A DNA stretch of 9,511 nt from contig JACCXV010000164.1 of the NCBI GenBank assembly GCA_013696835.1, positions 1 through 9,511 on the forward strand, in the 5' to 3' direction. Made by a program: the position numbers and the translations under genes. Below, in pieces: positions 1 through 7,224 of this stretch (position 1 is the first letter of the stretch; the number at the start of each line of letters is the position of its first letter). This DNA is from Gemmatimonadota bacterium (GTDB lineage: Bacteria > Gemmatimonadota > Gemmatimonadetes > JACCXV01). The notes beneath the pieces were generated by a model. The model did no database searches and was not told where the DNA came from. It saw only the letters and a program-made list of their open reading frames with translations.

Positions 1-1
1 C

Positions 2-1432
2 GTGGAAGAAGACCAGCTCGAGCTCCTCGACCGCGGCTGGGCGCTGGCCGCGGAGGGCCGCTGGGTGCCCTACGGCAATCCCATGTCCACGGGCGGCCTG
101 GTCCCCGGCGGCCTCACGAGCCTGCTCGTGGGCGCTCCTCTGCTCGTGTGGCGCGACTATCGCGCGCCCGCCCTGTTGATCGTCCTCCTGCACGTGCTCG
201 GCTACCTGCTGCTGGATCGCGTCGTGACCGAGATCCTCGGCCCCCGCGGCCGGCTGCTGTTCGCGCTGCTGTACTGGCTGAACCCGTGGCGCGTCTACTT
301 CTCGGCCTTCCTCTGGAACCCGAACTACCTGTTCTTCCCCGCGGCGCTGCACACCTGGACCTGCTGGCGCCAGCGCGTGGAGCCGCGCTTCGGCCTCTCG
401 CTCCTGCACGTGCTGGCGATCGGAGCGGCCTTCCAGCTGCACGCGTCATTCGTGATCCTGGTCATCGCGACGCTGCTGCTGGCCTGGAGGGGACACGTGC
501 GGCTGGACCGGAGCGGCTGCGCGGCGGGGGTCGCGATCGTGGTCGTCTCGCTCATCCCGTGGATCATCCGGGCGCTGCACGATCCGGCGATCCTCGCCGC
601 GAGCCGAGGGTTCCCTGGGCGAGGGCTGGTGCTCGTCTATCCGCTCCTCAGAGGACTCGTCTACTGGCTGCGCTACTCCTCCTTCTCGTTCAGCCAGTCG
701 ATGATCGCCTTCGATCTCCCGGCCTCGCCGCTGGCGCCGCTGGCCGGCTGGCTGGGGGGCGTGCTCTTCGCGCTCACGCAGATCGGCGGACACCTGTCGG
801 CGTACCTGCCGCTGCTGGCCAACGTCAGGCTCTGGAGGACGCTCCGGCGGCGCGAACGTCCGCGAGACGATCGCGCCGGACGATGGCGGCTGCTCGGCGG
901 ATCGATCCAGAGCTCGTCACGGCCGCCGCCCAGCTCCGCGCGCGCGTGGCTGCGCGGAACGGTGGCGCTGACGTTCGTGGCCGCGTTCGTCTCCTTCGCG
1001 CTGGCTCCCACAACGATCATGATGTGGCACGGATTCCTGCTGGTGCACGTCGCCGTGCTCCCGCTCGTGCTCTGGCTGGAGGCGCTGCTGAGGACGCGGC
1101 ACTCCGGCCGCGTGGTGCTCGCACTGGCCGCTTCCGTTCCGGCCACGCTGCTGATCCTGCTCTGCATGGCGCTCGCCGGCCCGATGTACGTCCGCGAGGG
1201 GGGATCGCCGCTCGAATCGGAGCTGCGGGACCGAAGTCCCGCGATGCTGCGGGGGCTGGGACTCGTCGATTCGGCCGCGGAGTACCCGCCGCGATGCACC
1301 GCGCATCGAGCAGGACGACGGCCGCGGTCTCGACCGTGCGGCAGCTGCCCGACATCTCCCGCTGGAGCGCGGGCGGCTCCCCTCGCTCCAGCTGCGTGGC
1401 AAGGCGTGTCGAGAGCGGCCGGAACTGGCTGA
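2..1432 (+). CDS. GT39/ArnT-like multi-pass membrane glycosyltransferase, 5'-partial
   Basis: The frame is open from the window edge, and the GTG at position 2 is probably internal. The first residues, with the acidic run EED followed by RGWALAAEGRWVPYGNP, resemble the first extracytoplasmic loop of GT39/ArnT-like enzymes, which normally follows an N-terminal membrane helix; that helix would lie outside the window. About nine hydrophobic segments follow, near residues 33-50, 54-74, 85-117, 132-160, 172-189, 246-275, 319-338, 341-363 and 370-394. The stretches NPWRVYFSAFLWNPNYLFF (94-112) and FQLHASF (144-150) match the style of this superfamily. Such proteins usually move a sugar from a polyprenyl-phosphate carrier to an acceptor on the outer face of the membrane; the donor and acceptor here are unknown. 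After about residue 430 (near 1291) the protein turns into Arg/Pro/Ala-rich sequence with poor codon choice. The last 47 residues to the TGA at 1430-1432 therefore look like antisense read-through of the convergent gene. Family assignment is moderately sure, and the 3' end is doubtful. Confidence 0.7.
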   Translation: MEEDQLELLDRGWALAAEGRWVPYGNPMSTGGLVPGGLTSLLVGAPLLVWRDYRAPALLIVLLHVLGYLLLDRVVTEILGPRGRLLFALLYWLNPWRVYFSAFLWNPNYLFFPAALHTWTCWRQRVEPRFGLSLLHVLAIGAAFQLHASFVILVIATLLLAWRGHVRLDRSGCAAGVAIVVVSLIPWIIRALHDPAILAASRGFPGRGLVLVYPLLRGLVYWLRYSSFSFSQSMIAFDLPASPLAPLAGWLGGVLFALTQIGGHLSAYLPLLANVRLWRTLRRRERPRDDRAGRWRLLGGSIQSSSRPPPSSARAWLRGTVALTFVAAFVSFALAPTTIMMWHGFLLVHVAVLPLVLWLEALLRTRHSGRVVLALAASVPATLLILLCMALAGPMYVREGGSPLESELRDRSPAMLRGLGLVDSAAEYPPRCTAHRAGRRPRSRPCGSCPTSPAGARAAPLAPAAWQGVSRAAGTG

Positions 1433-3065
1433 ACCAGGACTCCCCGCGCAGATAGGCTGGATCGAACGCGCCTCGATCCACGAGCAGGAAATCCACGCGG
1501 CGGTGTCGCAGGAAGCGCCGCAGGACGGCGGGATCGCGCGCGTAGTGCGCGCGCAGCAGGGCTCGGGCCCGGCGGCGGAAGGGCTCGTAGTAGCCGGTGT
1601 GGTACGGTTGCGCGTGCTCCCGGCTGACGAGGACCGCCCGTCTGGAGAACGCCGGGAGGTTGCTCGCCTCGAGCGAGAGCGAGGCCACGCGTGCGTCGGG
1701 CGCCTGACCCGTCAGATGGCGGTACACCGCCGGCGCCTCCCCCGTCACGTAGCCCAGATCAGGCTTCAGGAGCACGAGCGCCGATAGAAGAGTCGGGATG
1801 CCCACGAACGCGGCATCGACGACGACCCTCGCACTGCGCCTGCCGGCCGGACTCCGCGAGCCCGACAACTTCGGCCCGAGCCGGTGGCGCGCGAGTGCCA
1901 GAGCGAGCCCGCCCGCAACCGCGAGGCCCACGCGGAGGCTGTACGTCGTGTAGCGGCTGGGAAGATGGAGCCGGAAGAGCACCGCGTGCGCCGCGAAGAA
2001 GAGACCCGCCGACGCGGCCCCCAGCCGCGCCAGCAGGCCCATCGAGCCGGTACGCAGGTGGACGCTCCCGTGGGCGGCCCACGGCAGCCCCAGCGCTGCC
2101 AGCAGCGCGATCAGCAGCGCGGGCTGCAGTCCCCCGCGGCCGAACAGGTCCGGCGCCAGGCCACTGCCATCTCCCGTCAGCCAGAAGCCGGGGAACCCGA
2201 CGTCGAAGAACTCCGAGCGCCCGCCGCGGACGAGCTCCGGCAGGCGCCGGGCAGCCCCCGCGCTCAGGATCGGGCCATAGCCGTGCGAGCGGGACCGGAA
2301 GAGCAGCAGCATTGCGACGGCGACTGCCAGCGCGCCGGCGACGAGCGCAAGATCGGGGCGGGCCTTCGAGAGGCGCGGGCGCCCGCGCTCGATGTGCACG
2401 AGCCACAGGAGGAGCGTGGCGCCCGAGACGAGGAGGACCTGCGGGTAGAAGAGCCCCTGCAGCGCGATCACCGCCAGGATCCCCACGGCGGAGCGCCGGA
2501 CAAGGACGAGCAGGAACGCGGTGAGCAGGGGCACCGCGAACGCGCGCGGGGTTCCGGAGGCGAGATCGTCGTTCGACCAGATGGCCGCGCTCAGGAGCAC
2601 GCTCGCGAGGAAGGCGGCCACGGGATCCGGCAGCAGGCGCCGGACGAGAGCGAATGCGAACCCCGCCGCTGCGAGCCCGAGCAAGGGCGGCAGGAGCTTG
2701 CTCGCAAGCAGCGGCTCGAGCCCGATGGTGGCGGCCGCGCGATACAGGGCAGCGTATCCCGGGGGCGCGATGGACTGGAAGTAGTCGGCGATCGGATCCC
2801 CCGGGAAGAGGCCGGGATCCAGGTAGCGCGCCATCCAGAAGACGTGCTGCCGCGCATCGTCCTGCACCACGTACGGGCCGCGGAACGCCTGTGCCATTCC
2901 CGCCAGGCCGCAGGCCGCGGCGAAGGCCAGCGCGGCGGCGTACCACGTGCCCCAGCGACCGCCTGGCGGCACGCTCTCCACGGCGGGTTCCCCGTCCGGC
3001 TGAGGGCCCGCGAGATCCGCCTCCGGCCCACCCGGAGCTGGCGGGGCCGGAACCGCGCTCCGCAT
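1017..3065 (-). CDS. Large multi-pass membrane protein of GT39-like architecture, doubtful C-terminus
   Basis: The gene has 682 codons. The ATG at 3065-3063 shares one base with the TGA of the upstream gene (TGATG), which fixes the start and suggests translational coupling. A Pro-rich N-terminus (1-38) precedes about ten hydrophobic segments between residues 40 and 433. A soluble, probably extracytoplasmic, C-terminal domain follows (about 435-593). Recognisable stretches are VVQDDARQHVFWMARYLDPG (66-85), DPIADYFQSIAPPGYAALYR (90-109), SNLPAFSRRAVLVSREHAQP (468-487) and VDFLLVDRGAFDPAYL (524-539). From memory these resemble a family of uncharacterised bacterial (including cyanobacterial) membrane proteins with a GT-C-like layout; the DD at 69-70 could be the acidic pair of the first loop. 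No function is established for it. The family-like sequence ends at LLDARCIAAG (585-594, near 1284). The following 88 residues, to the TGA at 1019-1017, are Arg/Ala/Pro-rich and lie antisense to the plus-strand gene, so they are probably not native. Confidence 0.72.
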   Translation of the reverse strand: MRSAVPAPPAPGGPEADLAGPQPDGEPAVESVPPGGRWGTWYAAALAFAAACGLAGMAQAFRGPYVVQDDARQHVFWMARYLDPGLFPGDPIADYFQSIAPPGYAALYRAAATIGLEPLLASKLLPPLLGLAAAGFAFALVRRLLPDPVAAFLASVLLSAAIWSNDDLASGTPRAFAVPLLTAFLLVLVRRSAVGILAVIALQGLFYPQVLLVSGATLLLWLVHIERGRPRLSKARPDLALVAGALAVAVAMLLLFRSRSHGYGPILSAGAARRLPELVRGGRSEFFDVGFPGFWLTGDGSGLAPDLFGRGGLQPALLIALLAALGLPWAAHGSVHLRTGSMGLLARLGAASAGLFFAAHAVLFRLHLPSRYTTYSLRVGLAVAGGLALALARHRLGPKLSGSRSPAGRRSARVVVDAAFVGIPTLLSALVLLKPDLGYVTGEAPAVYRHLTGQAPDARVASLSLEASNLPAFSRRAVLVSREHAQPYHTGYYEPFRRRARALLRAHYARDPAVLRRFLRHRRVDFLLVDRGAFDPAYLRGESWFSQFRPLSTRLATQLERGEPPALQREMSGSCRTVETAAVVLLDARCIAAGTPRPNRRVPAPAASRDFGPAAPIRAAIPPRGRTSGRRAPCRAGSAAWPERKRPVRAPRGRSAASSAAPPARARAGARRRAPAGIRATS
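1292..1308. other. Short perfect inverted repeat at the meeting point of two convergent genes
   Basis: The hexamer cgatgc (1292-1297) and its reverse complement gcatcg (1303-1308) flank a 5-base loop. It sits where the family-like coding sequence of both convergent genes ends. There is no T-run on either side, so an intrinsic terminator is not supported. A 6-bp stem can occur by chance in such GC-rich DNA; it is listed because of where it falls. Confidence 0.35.
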
Positions 3066-4690
3066 CACGGCGTTCCGGAGAGATCGTAGAGGTAGGCCGA
3101 GGACCCCGGTCGCTCCACGGTGTCGAGCCTCCTGCCGTGCCCGTCCAGCCAGTCCAGGAACAGCGCGCGCTCGTCCACGCCGTCTCTCGTCGAGACGTGG
3201 GAGAACACGACCCAGACGCGAGTGCGTCCCCGCAGCCGCTCGAGGTCGCGGCGGTATCCCTCCCATGCCCCGCGCGACTCGACCCCCTCGACCCAGTCCC
3301 GGGGGCCGAACGCGTAGCGCTCGGCGTAGAAGCGGAATGCGGGCACGGCGGCGTAGTAGACGTAGACCGGCCCCGCCGCGTCTCCGACCGCGGAGCTGCG
3401 CGCCCGTTGCACGTGCTCGAGGACGGGCCTGATCTCCTCGCGTTCGACGCCCCTGAAGAGGACGCCCATCGCATCCAGCACGGGGCCGAGCAGCAGCAGG
3501 CCCGCCAGCCCGGCCACGATCGCGCGCGACCGCCCCCCGAGTGCACGACGAGTCTCTGCGGTGCCCTCCGCCACGAGCAGCGCCACGGCCGGCGCCATGA
3601 ACAGGAGCAGCCTGCCGCGGAGCGGATAGGCTTGAATGCCGGAAGCGGCGAGTCCGTAGAGCAGCGGCCCGAGCAGGAGCAGGAGGACCTCGCGACGCTT
3701 CCGCAGCAGCGCCGCCCCACCCGCGAGGAACGCCACACCCGCCAGCCCCGCGGCCGAGACGCCAACGAAGCCCTCGAAGAGCTCGAAGAAGCTCTCTGCG
3801 AACCACTCCAGGTCGCCCACCGACGCCGGCGGGAGAGGCATGAAGGCCCCGTGCTTCACGTCCCACGATCGGAGCAGCGTGGCGTTGTCGGCGAGCGGAC
3901 GGATCGTGAGCAGGTACGCGGCGCCGAAGCTCATGATCCACACGACCCCCGCGGCGCAGTAGCGGCGCACGCTCGCGCGATCGTGTCGGCCGAGTGCGTC
4001 GGCAACCAGCGCCGTGCCGACTCCGGCGAGCACGAACACCGCCGGATGAGAGAGCCACACGGCCAGTGCGCCCATGGCCCCCAGTCCCGTCGCACCGGCA
4101 CGCGAGGCGGGGTGGCCCAGCGCTCTCGCGGCGGCGAGCCACAGGCCGGCGGACACGAACACGTCGCTCGAGTACTGCTTGAACTCGGCGGCGTAATAGA
4201 CCAGCGGCTCGGCAAGCGCGAAGAGCGCCAGCGCCACGGGCACCGCGACTGGCGAGACGCAGCGCCGCGCGAGGGCCAGGAACACGGGGAGCGAGGCGAG
4301 CCCCGCGAGGAGCGGCAGGAGACGGAGCGCGTACTCGTTCTCGCCCAGCGCCGTCGTGGCGATCTTCGCTAGCGCCAGGAAGCCGAACGGAGCCGCCTGG
4401 TCGTCAGCGAGCGGGCGAAGCAGGCCCGCGATGTCCCGCCCGATGACGTTGAGCGCCAGGTTGGCCTCGTCGACCCAGAGGGCGCGGTTTCCCAGGTAGT
4501 GCGCCCCGCGCAGAACCAGACCCGTGGCGACGAGGAGCGCCGGGACGAGCGCCCGCGCCGTGGTGCCGGGCGGCGGCACGAGCGCCCGCGCCGTGGTCCC
4601 GCGGGCGGGTGAGGAGTGACGCGACGGCACTGCTGCAGTCACATGACGTCCAGCGAATCGGCCGCGATCACGCCGCCGGCGGGGCGGCAT
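3065..4690 (-). CDS. GT39-type membrane glycosyltransferase (RgtA/B/C/D-like)
   Basis: The protein has 541 residues from the chosen ATG. The sequence ALWVDEANLALNVI carries the Asp-Glu pair (D74, E75) that GT39 enzymes use in the first extracytoplasmic loop. It is followed by APFGFLALAK (100-109), a YALRLLPLL stretch (120-128) and YYAAEFKQYSSD (165-176), in the order typical of bacterial dolichyl-phosphate-mannose-protein-mannosyltransferase-like proteins. Several more membrane helices follow, then a soluble C-terminal domain of roughly 140 residues. The family moves a sugar from a polyprenyl-phosphate donor to a lipid, glycan or protein on the outer side of the membrane; the substrate here is unknown. 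An ATG at 4690 with TGAGG six bases upstream is preferred. A GTG at 4702 lacks a good ribosome binding site. A GTG at 4642 would remove an Arg-rich N-terminus and the overlap with the upstream gene, so it remains possible. An 11-residue tandem repeat precedes the first helix. Confidence 0.85.
   Translation of the reverse strand: MPPRRRRDRGRFAGRHVTAAVPSRHSSPARGTTARALVPPPGTTARALVPALLVATGLVLRGAHYLGNRALWVDEANLALNVIGRDIAGLLRPLADDQAAPFGFLALAKIATTALGENEYALRLLPLLAGLASLPVFLALARRCVSPVAVPVALALFALAEPLVYYAAEFKQYSSDVFVSAGLWLAAARALGHPASRAGATGLGAMGALAVWLSHPAVFVLAGVGTALVADALGRHDRASVRRYCAAGVVWIMSFGAAYLLTIRPLADNATLLRSWDVKHGAFMPLPPASVGDLEWFAESFFELFEGFVGVSAAGLAGVAFLAGGAALLRKRREVLLLLLGPLLYGLAASGIQAYPLRGRLLLFMAPAVALLVAEGTAETRRALGGRSRAIVAGLAGLLLLGPVLDAMGVLFRGVEREEIRPVLEHVQRARSSAVGDAAGPVYVYYAAVPAFRFYAERYAFGPRDWVEGVESRGAWEGYRRDLERLRGRTRVWVVFSHVSTRDGVDERALFLDWLDGHGRRLDTVERPGSSAYLYDLSGTP
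4545..4610. repeat. Two-copy 33-bp tandem duplication inside a coding region
   Basis: The 20-base string acgagcgcccgcgccgtggt occurs exactly at 4545-4564 and 4578-4597, a period of 33 bp. The remaining 13 bases of the two units (4565-4577 and 4598-4610) are only partly alike. Because 33 is a multiple of three, the reading frame of the minus-strand GT39-type gene is kept. The result is GTTARALVPPP followed by GTTARALVP just before the first membrane helix. It looks like a slipped-strand duplication that adds 11 residues to the N-terminal tail. Confidence 0.9.
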
Positions 4691-5630
4691 TCTCGGCCTC
4701 ACGCGGTGCCGAGAGGTACCCGCCCAGCAGGGGAAGCCCCGCGAGCGCGGGCAACAGGTAGCGCGACGTGCAGAGCAGCCCGAGAACCGCGGCGGTCGCG
4801 GCCGTCATGTAGGGCCGGTAGAGCGCCACCAGCGCCGCGTCGCGCGTTCCGACGCCCGCGAAGGTGAAGGGCAGGAGCCCGGCCAGGATCGCGAGAGGCG
4901 CCAGCGCGAGGTTCGCGAGGAACGGAGTCCAGGCTCCGAGCGCGAGGACGAAGAGCCAGATCTGCAGCAGGTGCAGGAACCAGAGGAACAGGGAGAGGAT
5001 GCCCACTCGCGCGAGGCCCGGGCGGTCGGCTCGCAACCGCCGGAGCGTCTCGTCCCAGGCGGTCTGGAGCCGTGCCACTCTGTCGCGTGACCCGCGCGGC
5101 ACGAGGGTGCCAGCAAGGCGGAAGAAGGCGCGGGCGGCGGCCCGCGAGCCTAGCATGAGCACGCCCGTCGCGAGCCCGACGCCGACGGCTCCGGCAAGAG
5201 CCCAGAAGAGCGCGTCCTTGCGGGGATAGAGCGCCAGCCCGAGCACGCACCACACGAGCAGGGAGAGAAGGTCGCACCCTTTCTCGAAGACGACGAGCGC
5301 GAGCGCGGAGGAAGCCTCGAGCCCTCCGCGACGCCGCATGAACCAGGCCTTGGCGAGATCCCCCATCTTCGACGGGAGCACCATGTTGAGTACGCTGGCC
5401 GCCAGGATCAGCCGGTTCGCCTCGCCGAAGCCCAGGGCGGCCGAACGAGGAGCCAGCTGCTGCAGCCGCAACGCCGTCAGCAGCGTGAGCGGGACCGCCA
5501 TCGCGAGGCTGACCGCCAGCCACCCCGGACGGGTAGCCGCGACGACGGCGCGGAGGCTTGCGGGCTCCAGCCTCCACCAGATGACGGCGAGCAGGGCCAG
5601 GCTGACCGCCACCGGCAGCAGTCGCCGCAT
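4668..5630 (-). CDS. Flippase-like integral membrane protein (LPG synthase TM / AglD / UPF0104 type)
   Basis: The protein has 320 residues, the usual size for stand-alone members of this family. It begins with a membrane helix (3-18) and has about eight hydrophobic segments. Family landmarks appear in order: LNMVLPSKMGDLAKAW (81-96), corresponding to the conserved N-x-x-L-P-x-x-x-G-[DE] region; the VVFEKGCDLLSLL stretch (113-125), corresponding to the E-[KR]-x-x-D segment; and LPFTFAGVGTRDAALVALY (253-271), the conserved G-x-G-x-R-[ED]-A-A motif. The family shares the membrane domain of MprF, which synthesises and flips lysyl-phosphatidylglycerol, and of archaeal AglD. Members are often found in glycan clusters and are thought to act in lipid or lipid-linked sugar transport or transfer, but most are not biochemically characterised. 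The ATG at 5630 lies one base after the TGA of the upstream gene (TGACATG), so translation is probably coupled. Its end overlaps the start of the downstream GT39-type gene. Confidence 0.87.
   Translation of the reverse strand: MRRLLPVAVSLALLAVIWWRLEPASLRAVVAATRPGWLAVSLAMAVPLTLLTALRLQQLAPRSAALGFGEANRLILAASVLNMVLPSKMGDLAKAWFMRRRGGLEASSALALVVFEKGCDLLSLLVWCVLGLALYPRKDALFWALAGAVGVGLATGVLMLGSRAAARAFFRLAGTLVPRGSRDRVARLQTAWDETLRRLRADRPGLARVGILSLFLWFLHLLQIWLFVLALGAWTPFLANLALAPLAILAGLLPFTFAGVGTRDAALVALYRPYMTAATAAVLGLLCTSRYLLPALAGLPLLGGYLSAPREAENAAPPAA
4697..4701 (-). promoter_or_regulatory. Ribosome binding site supporting the ATG at 4690
   Basis: TGAGG lies on the minus strand six bases before the ATG at 4690-4688, inside the end of the upstream flippase-like gene. 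It is the best Shine-Dalgarno-like sequence among the junctions of this gene run. It favours ATG 4690 over GTG 4702 and GTG 4642, neither of which has a comparable sequence at a normal distance. Confidence 0.45.
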
Positions 5631-5631
5631 G

Positions 5632-7224
5632 TCAGACGCTGCGCTCGATCCGCAGCGCCTCGCCCGGACCCAGCCTGCCGACCTCCGGCGTGAGGTCGCG
5701 CCACGGCACGAGCTGGCCGGGCTCGTACGTCCGGCTCATCACCACGTGGATGGACGTCTGGTGCCCGCCGATGCCGGCTCCGCGGACGTCCTCCCATGAG
5801 GGGCCCGAGACCTCGTCGCGGATCAGCCAGCGGCCCGCCTGCCATGCGAACGTGCGCGCGAACGTGAACGGCGCCGTGCGCTTGCCGGTGATGAGCAGCC
5901 GCTGCAGGAATCGGCGCAGCAGGTTCGGGGCGAATCGACCGATGCTCAGCGCCAGCACGCGCAGCGCCAGCAGCCGCGGCGGGGTCATCCGCGCCTGCTT
6001 GGCCCAGCCCAGGGATCCGCGCACGGAGATCTCGTCGTCTGCCAGCTGGATCCGATAGGCGTCCATCAGGTGCGCCACTGCATTCCTCGCTCTCGATCCG
6101 CATCCCACGCGCAGCGACACCTGCGTGTCGGAGGCGACGAGCTCGCCACCTCGAAAGAGCTTGAACACCCCCCCCTTCCCCAGCGCGGCATAGAGCTCCG
6201 TGTCCTCGCGGCGCTCGATCAGGATTCGCGCCTCGGACAGCCACACCCGCCCCGAGCGTCGCGGCGCTGGAGCCGGCCGCTGCGGGACCCAGTGCCGCCA
6301 GGCCAGCAGATAGCTCCACGCGTGATGGCCGAGGATGTGATCGTCGGCATGGCAGGGTCCACGGCCCGCGGCCAGACCAGCCAGGAACCCGTCGTTCACC
6401 GCCAGCGCGTGCGGCGCCCATCTCCCCGCCACCTCGAAGCCGTGGGGAAAGAAGTTGAAGGTGTTGCGGCTGCCGATCTCGCCCCCGTAGGAGCCGTCCG
6501 GATGGACCATCTCGGCCGCGAACCCGATGGCGCGCTCCAGCGCCTCCTCGAGCTGCGCCGAGGGATGCAGATCGTGAAGCTGCGCTAGGCAACCCAGCGT
6601 CAGCGTGTGGTAGCCGGGATCGCAGCCGTCGTATTCCTGGAACCAGCCCTCCGCGCTCTGCCACTGGAGCAGGCGCTCCAGACGACGAGCGCCGGCCTCG
6701 CGCCAGCGGTCGGTGCCGAGCAACCTCCCCAGGCGCGCGAGCGCCAGCACGGTCAGCGCGTGATGGTTCGAGAGCCGCCCGCTCTCCTCGTGAGCCGCGA
6801 GCCAGTCCGCGCGTGCCGCGAAGAAACGCCGCAGCGGCTCGTCGTCGAGGCCCACCAGCTCGTAGCTCTCGAGGCAGGCGAGCAGCGAGAACGCCGCCGC
6901 TCCCGCCGCGCGCTCGTGCGGGAAGTAGTCGTCGCACGAGCCGTCCGCGTGCGCGCTCGCCGCGGCGTAGCGCACCCCGGCGACGATCCAGTCCCGCACG
7001 GCGGCCGCCCCATGGAAGGGATTGCCGGGGAGCTCGGTGCTCCAGGCGAGCGCCAGCGGCCAGACGAGCTCCTGCGCCATGCCGCTCGGGAAGTCGAGGA
7101 TCTTGTAGTGCCAGAAGTTCCGATCGAAGCAGCCGTAGGTGGGGCTGTGCGGGTTGCGGTCCTGCAGCGTGAGGATCTTCGGGATCTGGCCGAGCGCCTC
7201 GCGCGCGAGGAGTTCCCGGCTCAC
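5632..7224 (-). CDS. Heparinase II/III or alginate-lyase-like alpha/alpha-toroid protein
   Basis: The protein has 530 residues. The GTG at 7224-7222 overlaps the TGA of the upstream GT2 gene by four bases (GTGA), which fixes the start. Residues 1 to about 320 are helical with repeated aromatic and His-rich segments, as in an (alpha/alpha)-barrel: DRNPHSPTYGCFDRNFWHY (22-40), DYFPHERAAGAAAFSLL (99-115), LSNHHALTVLAL (151-162), YDGCDPGYHTLTL (198-210), GSRNTFNFFPHGFE (251-264) and HADDHILGHHAWSYL (292-306). Residues from about 325 onward look like a beta-rich domain. This order, with N153/H154/H155 and Y205/H206 as candidate active-site residues, resembles heparinase II/III and alginate-lyase-type polysaccharide lyases. 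Similar proteins sit beside glycosyltransferases in other polysaccharide clusters. No signal peptide or membrane helix is seen, so it appears cytoplasmic, which is odd for a lyase acting on a mature polymer. A role in trimming or modifying a glycan intermediate is an inference. It could instead be a non-catalytic toroid protein. Confidence 0.68.
   Translation of the reverse strand: MSRELLAREALGQIPKILTLQDRNPHSPTYGCFDRNFWHYKILDFPSGMAQELVWPLALAWSTELPGNPFHGAAAVRDWIVAGVRYAAASAHADGSCDDYFPHERAAGAAAFSLLACLESYELVGLDDEPLRRFFAARADWLAAHEESGRLSNHHALTVLALARLGRLLGTDRWREAGARRLERLLQWQSAEGWFQEYDGCDPGYHTLTLGCLAQLHDLHPSAQLEEALERAIGFAAEMVHPDGSYGGEIGSRNTFNFFPHGFEVAGRWAPHALAVNDGFLAGLAAGRGPCHADDHILGHHAWSYLLAWRHWVPQRPAPAPRRSGRVWLSEARILIERREDTELYAALGKGGVFKLFRGGELVASDTQVSLRVGCGSRARNAVAHLMDAYRIQLADDEISVRGSLGWAKQARMTPPRLLALRVLALSIGRFAPNLLRRFLQRLLITGKRTAPFTFARTFAWQAGRWLIRDEVSGPSWEDVRGAGIGGHQTSIHVVMSRTYEPGQLVPWRDLTPEVGRLGPGEALRIERSV

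Noticed and set aside
148..1455. 435-residue plus-strand open frame
   Set aside because: Shadow of the GT39/ArnT-like gene: Arg/Ala-rich with none of the hydrophobic segments seen in the true frame.
1759..3765. 668-residue minus-strand open frame
   Set aside because: Arg/Ser/Pro-rich shadow of the two real genes in the same region; no domain or membrane pattern of its own.
3066..4142. Upstream extension of the minus-strand frame of the 682-codon gene, giving a 1041-residue reading
   Set aside because: The added N-terminal part is Arg/Gly/Ala-rich, antisense-like in composition, and lies entirely over the well-supported GT39-type gene in another frame on the same strand.
2654..4372. 572-residue plus-strand open frame, and the similar 401-residue frame at 1884-3089
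   Set aside because: Antisense shadows typical of GC-rich DNA, dominated by Arg, Pro, Glu and Gln, with no recognisable motif.
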